A stretch of DNA of 64,000 nucleotides from Shewanella sp. MR-4 (GTDB taxonomy: Bacteria; Pseudomonadota; Gammaproteobacteria; Enterobacterales; Shewanellaceae): NCBI RefSeq assembly GCF_000014685.1, contig NC_008321.1:1178001-1242000 (forward strand), in the 5' to 3' direction. Shown piece after piece: positions 61,748 to 64,000 of the stretch (its first letter is position 1; the number at the start of each line of letters is the position of its first letter). The translations under genes were made by a program, and so were the position numbers. Below the pieces are notes generated by a model that did no database searches, had not been told where the DNA came from, and was given only the letters and a program-made list of their open reading frames with translations.

Positions 61748-63106
61748 TTAGAACAGCAAATGAGCCACGCCGGCAATGACTGGCAGAGTGACTAAGGTAC
61801 GCAGTACGAACACGACAAAAAGCTCAACAAAATTCACTGGAATTTTACTGCCAATCAGCAGTGCGCCGACTTCACTCATGTAAATCAGCTGGGTTACTGA
61901 TAAGGCGGCAATCACAAAGCGGGTCATATCCGATTCGATAGAGCTGGCTAAAATCGACGGGATAAACATATCGGCAAAGCCAACAACGATAGTTTTAGAG
62001 GCTTCGGTCGCTTCGGGGATATGCAGCAGTTCCAGTAACGGAATAAACGGCATACCTAAGTAATTGAAGATAGGTGTATGCTCGGCGATGATCAGCGCCG
62101 TGGTACCAATGGCCATTACCACGGGGAGAATGCCAAACACCATATCGATAACGTTTTTAACGCCTTCATTTAAAACGGCTTTGACACCACCAGCACTGGC
62201 AGCTTTCTCGAGTGCTTTATCAAAGCCCCAAGAGAGTGCGCCGTGCCCAGCGGGGATCATCTCATCGTCGGGTTGACGTGGCGTATCGTCGATATAGTTA
62301 TCTTTCTTCCACGACAGTGGTGGCAGCTTAGGCACAATCACGGCTGCCGCAAAACCCGCTAAACATACTGTCAGGTAGAAGGGCACAAACATATGCTCTA
62401 ACTTCACCTGTGAGATCACCACTAAGCTGAAGGTAATAGAGACCGCCGAGAAGGTCGTACCGATAACCGCGGCTTCCCTTTGGGTGTAAAAACGCGCTTC
62501 GTATTGCTTGCTGGTCAGCAAAATCCCAACGCTGCCGTCACCTAACCAAGAGGCCATACAGTCGATGGCGCTGCGACCTGGTAGGTTAAACACAGGGCGC
62601 ATTACCTTGGTCAGCAGGGTGCCAAATAGCTCTAATAGACCGAAGTTTAACAGCAGCGGCAGTAGCATACCGGCGAAGATAAACACCGAGAAGAGTACGG
62701 GTAACAGGTCGTTCAGTACTAAGGCGCCAGTGCTCGATGAGTGAATGGCTTCGGGGCCAATGCCTAAATAGGTTAGTACGATAAAGATGGCGCCGACCAC
62801 ACGAGTCGTAAGCCACAGCGGGCTGATATTGAGTAAACCATTGAGGAAGTGACTGTTCATCACAAACTTAGGTTTGAGCAACTTAGTCAGCACAGAGGCC
62901 GAGGCCATGGCGACGACGATCACTGTCACGATTAAGGTTAATACATCGCTTAACACGCTTTGCAGCGCTTTAGAGATGATTGCGATAGGGATGGTTATCG
63001 CGTCGTTGTAGCTGATAGGGGTCATAAACAGCAGCAGACCGATCAGCGAAGGGACGATAAAGGTGAGTATCGTCTTAATGTTGCGGTTTTTATGTTCAGT
63101 AGCCAA
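61748..63106 (-). CDS. yjiH: YjiH family membrane protein (nucleoside-recognition Gate domain)
   Basis: About 452 residues with 9-11 helices. FIVPSLIGLLLFMTPIS at the N-terminus, SAIDCMASWLGDGSVGILLTSKQYEARFYTQREAAVIGTTFSAVS, and DMFIPSILASSIESDMTRFVIAALSVTQLIYMSEVGALL fit the YjiH family with the Gate (nucleoside recognition) domain. Substrate unknown. The frame is open from 63163, but AAGGTG lies 7 bases before the TTG at 63106, which gives (M)ATEHKNRNIK at the family start. It has its own terminator; an upstream gap of about 700 bases separates it from the next gene. Confidence 0.88.
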   Translation of the reverse strand: MATEHKNRNIKTILTFIVPSLIGLLLFMTPISYNDAITIPIAIISKALQSVLSDVLTLIVTVIVVAMASASVLTKLLKPKFVMNSHFLNGLLNISPLWLTTRVVGAIFIVLTYLGIGPEAIHSSSTGALVLNDLLPVLFSVFIFAGMLLPLLLNFGLLELFGTLLTKVMRPVFNLPGRSAIDCMASWLGDGSVGILLTSKQYEARFYTQREAAVIGTTFSAVSITFSLVVISQVKLEHMFVPFYLTVCLAGFAAAVIVPKLPPLSWKKDNYIDDTPRQPDDEMIPAGHGALSWGFDKALEKAASAGGVKAVLNEGVKNVIDMVFGILPVVMAIGTTALIIAEHTPIFNYLGMPFIPLLELLHIPEATEASKTIVVGFADMFIPSILASSIESDMTRFVIAALSVTQLIYMSEVGALLIGSKIPVNFVELFVVFVLRTLVTLPVIAGVAHLLF

Positions 63107-63546
63107 TGGTGTACACCTTAAAGTACGAATCGCACAAATAATCTTGAACAAATTGCCCCTCAAAGCCGCATGTTAGGCGGATATTGGATGCATTTTCATT
63201 CAACTCAAAATCGAGAAGGGGGAAGATTACTCGCTTAGCGCTGCCATGTAAAACGATTCGGAAATTTGTTTGAGATAAGCAGCAAAATAGCATAGTTATT
63301 TGGGCAATTTCTGAATACTGATCTTGGCGGATTTCGAAGGTTTGTTTTGTTTTTAAACAATAAAATCAATATTTTATGTTTGTGTGTTGTTGCGAGTTTA
63401 TCGAGTTGTTTTATTCTTGTTCTTGTTAGCATCTAAGGTCGGTTTTGTGCAAATTTTTTCCTTAGATTCTTCGAATATTCAGCTTTTGTTGTTTTTTTGG
63501 TCGTTATAGGTAACGGCACTTCAGTCTTAGCTGATGCAATGTGAGC

Positions 63547-63581
63547 TAGTTAACATCAATTGTCATGGGTTAGTTAACATC
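63547..63581. promoter_or_regulatory. Direct repeat TAGTTAACATC in the yjiH-DUF998 gap
   Basis: TAGTTAACATC occurs at 63547-63557 and 63571-63581, 24 bases apart, both followed by (A/G)ATT-like bases. It is a candidate binding site for an unknown regulator. The rest of 63107-63809 is AT-rich and shows no gene. Confidence 0.4.
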
Positions 63582-63809
63582 GATTAAAATCCATAATTCA
63601 CTGAATGACTTGTGCATTTTTATGCGATTTTTACTCGCTATTTGCATATTTGAAATTGAAATATGACTAAGTGTAGGGTTGGCAGGGCAGTGACTAAAAA
63701 GTCGTAAATAGTGATGAAATAAAATATTTATCCTAAAGAGGATGAACGCCGCTTTAATTCTTTTCAATTCCATGTAAGTTAGTACTACTTTGGTTAGGCT
63801 AAATTATCC

Positions 63810-64000
63810 ATGACTGTTACAAAAATGAATGTCGCGACAAGAGGTTTTGCGCTCGCCACTAAGTTTGGTTTTATTGGTATTTTTGGATTATTGCTCGGGA
63901 TAGGTGTGGCGGTGTTAGGCTTCGAACACACAGAGACCCGATCCTTCAACTTTTTGAATCATACCTTGAGTGAATTAGGCACCTACGGGCATTCATCCCT
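63810..64000 (+). CDS. DUF998-type membrane protein, N-terminal part
   Basis: Partial; 63 codons are in the window. A first helix (about 15-37, TKFGFIGIFGLLLGIGVAVLG) is followed by NFLNHTLSELGTYGHSS, which matches the start of DUF998 membrane proteins (hypothetical six-helix proteins). A second ATG at 63825 is a possible start; no strong ribosome site is seen for either. Function unknown. Confidence 0.7.
   Translation, partial: MTVTKMNVATRGFALATKFGFIGIFGLLLGIGVAVLGFEHTETRSFNFLNHTLSELGTYGHSS

Overview
The window is a chromosomal segment of a gammaproteobacterium, almost certainly a Shewanella (S. oneidensis-like clade). The evidence is the gene order secG-tRNA-Leu / tRNA-fMet-rimP-nusA-infB-rbfA-truB-rpsO, the run prfC-tatD/yjjV-nupC-tsx-deoCABD-smp-serB-radA, and a TMAO respiration locus of the torE-torC-torA-torD type with torR, torT and torS beside it. 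Identification is from protein motifs and gene order read by eye; no database search was possible.

Layout. 1-2.7 kb: an unknown partial gene and a divergent three-gene operon (PepSY-TM protein, DUF2271, DUF4198) behind a Fur-box-like sequence, so probably iron or heme related. 2.7-7.4 kb: greA, a lineage-specific exported protein and a second SecD/SecF pair. 7.4-14.2 kb: yhbY, rlmE-ftsH-folP-glmM, tpiA-secG and tRNA-Leu(GAG). 14.3-25.6 kb: tRNA-fMet and the transcription/translation operon up to rpsO, then pnp, with a GGDEF-EAL gene wedged antisense between rpsO and pnp. 25.7-29.4 kb: nlpI, prfC, a small protein and a TatD hydrolase. 29.5-36.7 kb: nucleoside uptake and breakdown (nupC, Tsx/OmpK-like channel, deoC, deoA, deoB, deoD). 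36.8-44.6 kb: smp, serB, an alpha/beta hydrolase, radA and two PilZ proteins. 44.7-54.6 kb: torR, torT, torS and the opposing torECAD operon, with direct-repeat TorR-box candidates in front of both torR and torE. 54.9-59.9 kb: a small upstream ORF plus NCS2 purine permease, a CBS-pair protein, an OlsF-like fused acyltransferase and an LpxH-like phosphoesterase. 60-61.7 kb: accessory DNA. 61.7-64 kb: YjiH and the start of a DUF998 protein.

How the genes work together. The core runs are translation and RNA metabolism (initiation factor 2, NusA, ribosome maturation factors, PNPase, RF3), envelope secretion (SecDF2, SecG, FtsH), nucleoside salvage (NupC and a Tsx-like porin feed DeoD, DeoA, DeoB and DeoC) and anaerobic respiration on TMAO (TorT/TorS/TorR sense, TorC/TorA respire, TorD matures TorA). 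Three proteins (one GGDEF-EAL, two PilZ) belong to cyclic-di-GMP signalling.

The most unusual object is at 60.5-61.3 kb: a single integron-type gene cassette. It starts at TTAGCC after a G, carries one ORF with a PD-(D/E)XK-nuclease-like signature, and ends in a VCR-like attC of about 129 bases. The cassette's first bases complement the attC R'' box, as expected for a true cassette. No integrase is visible. Palindromic AAACGCGCATGCGC repeats precede it and a GC-rich CATGG-phased repeat follows it. Other items to check are a 38-codon leader ORF ahead of the purine permease, a 16-bp tandem repeat behind torD, several strong intercistronic hairpins in the deo region, and a start codon placed in the loop of a perfect 9-bp hairpin.
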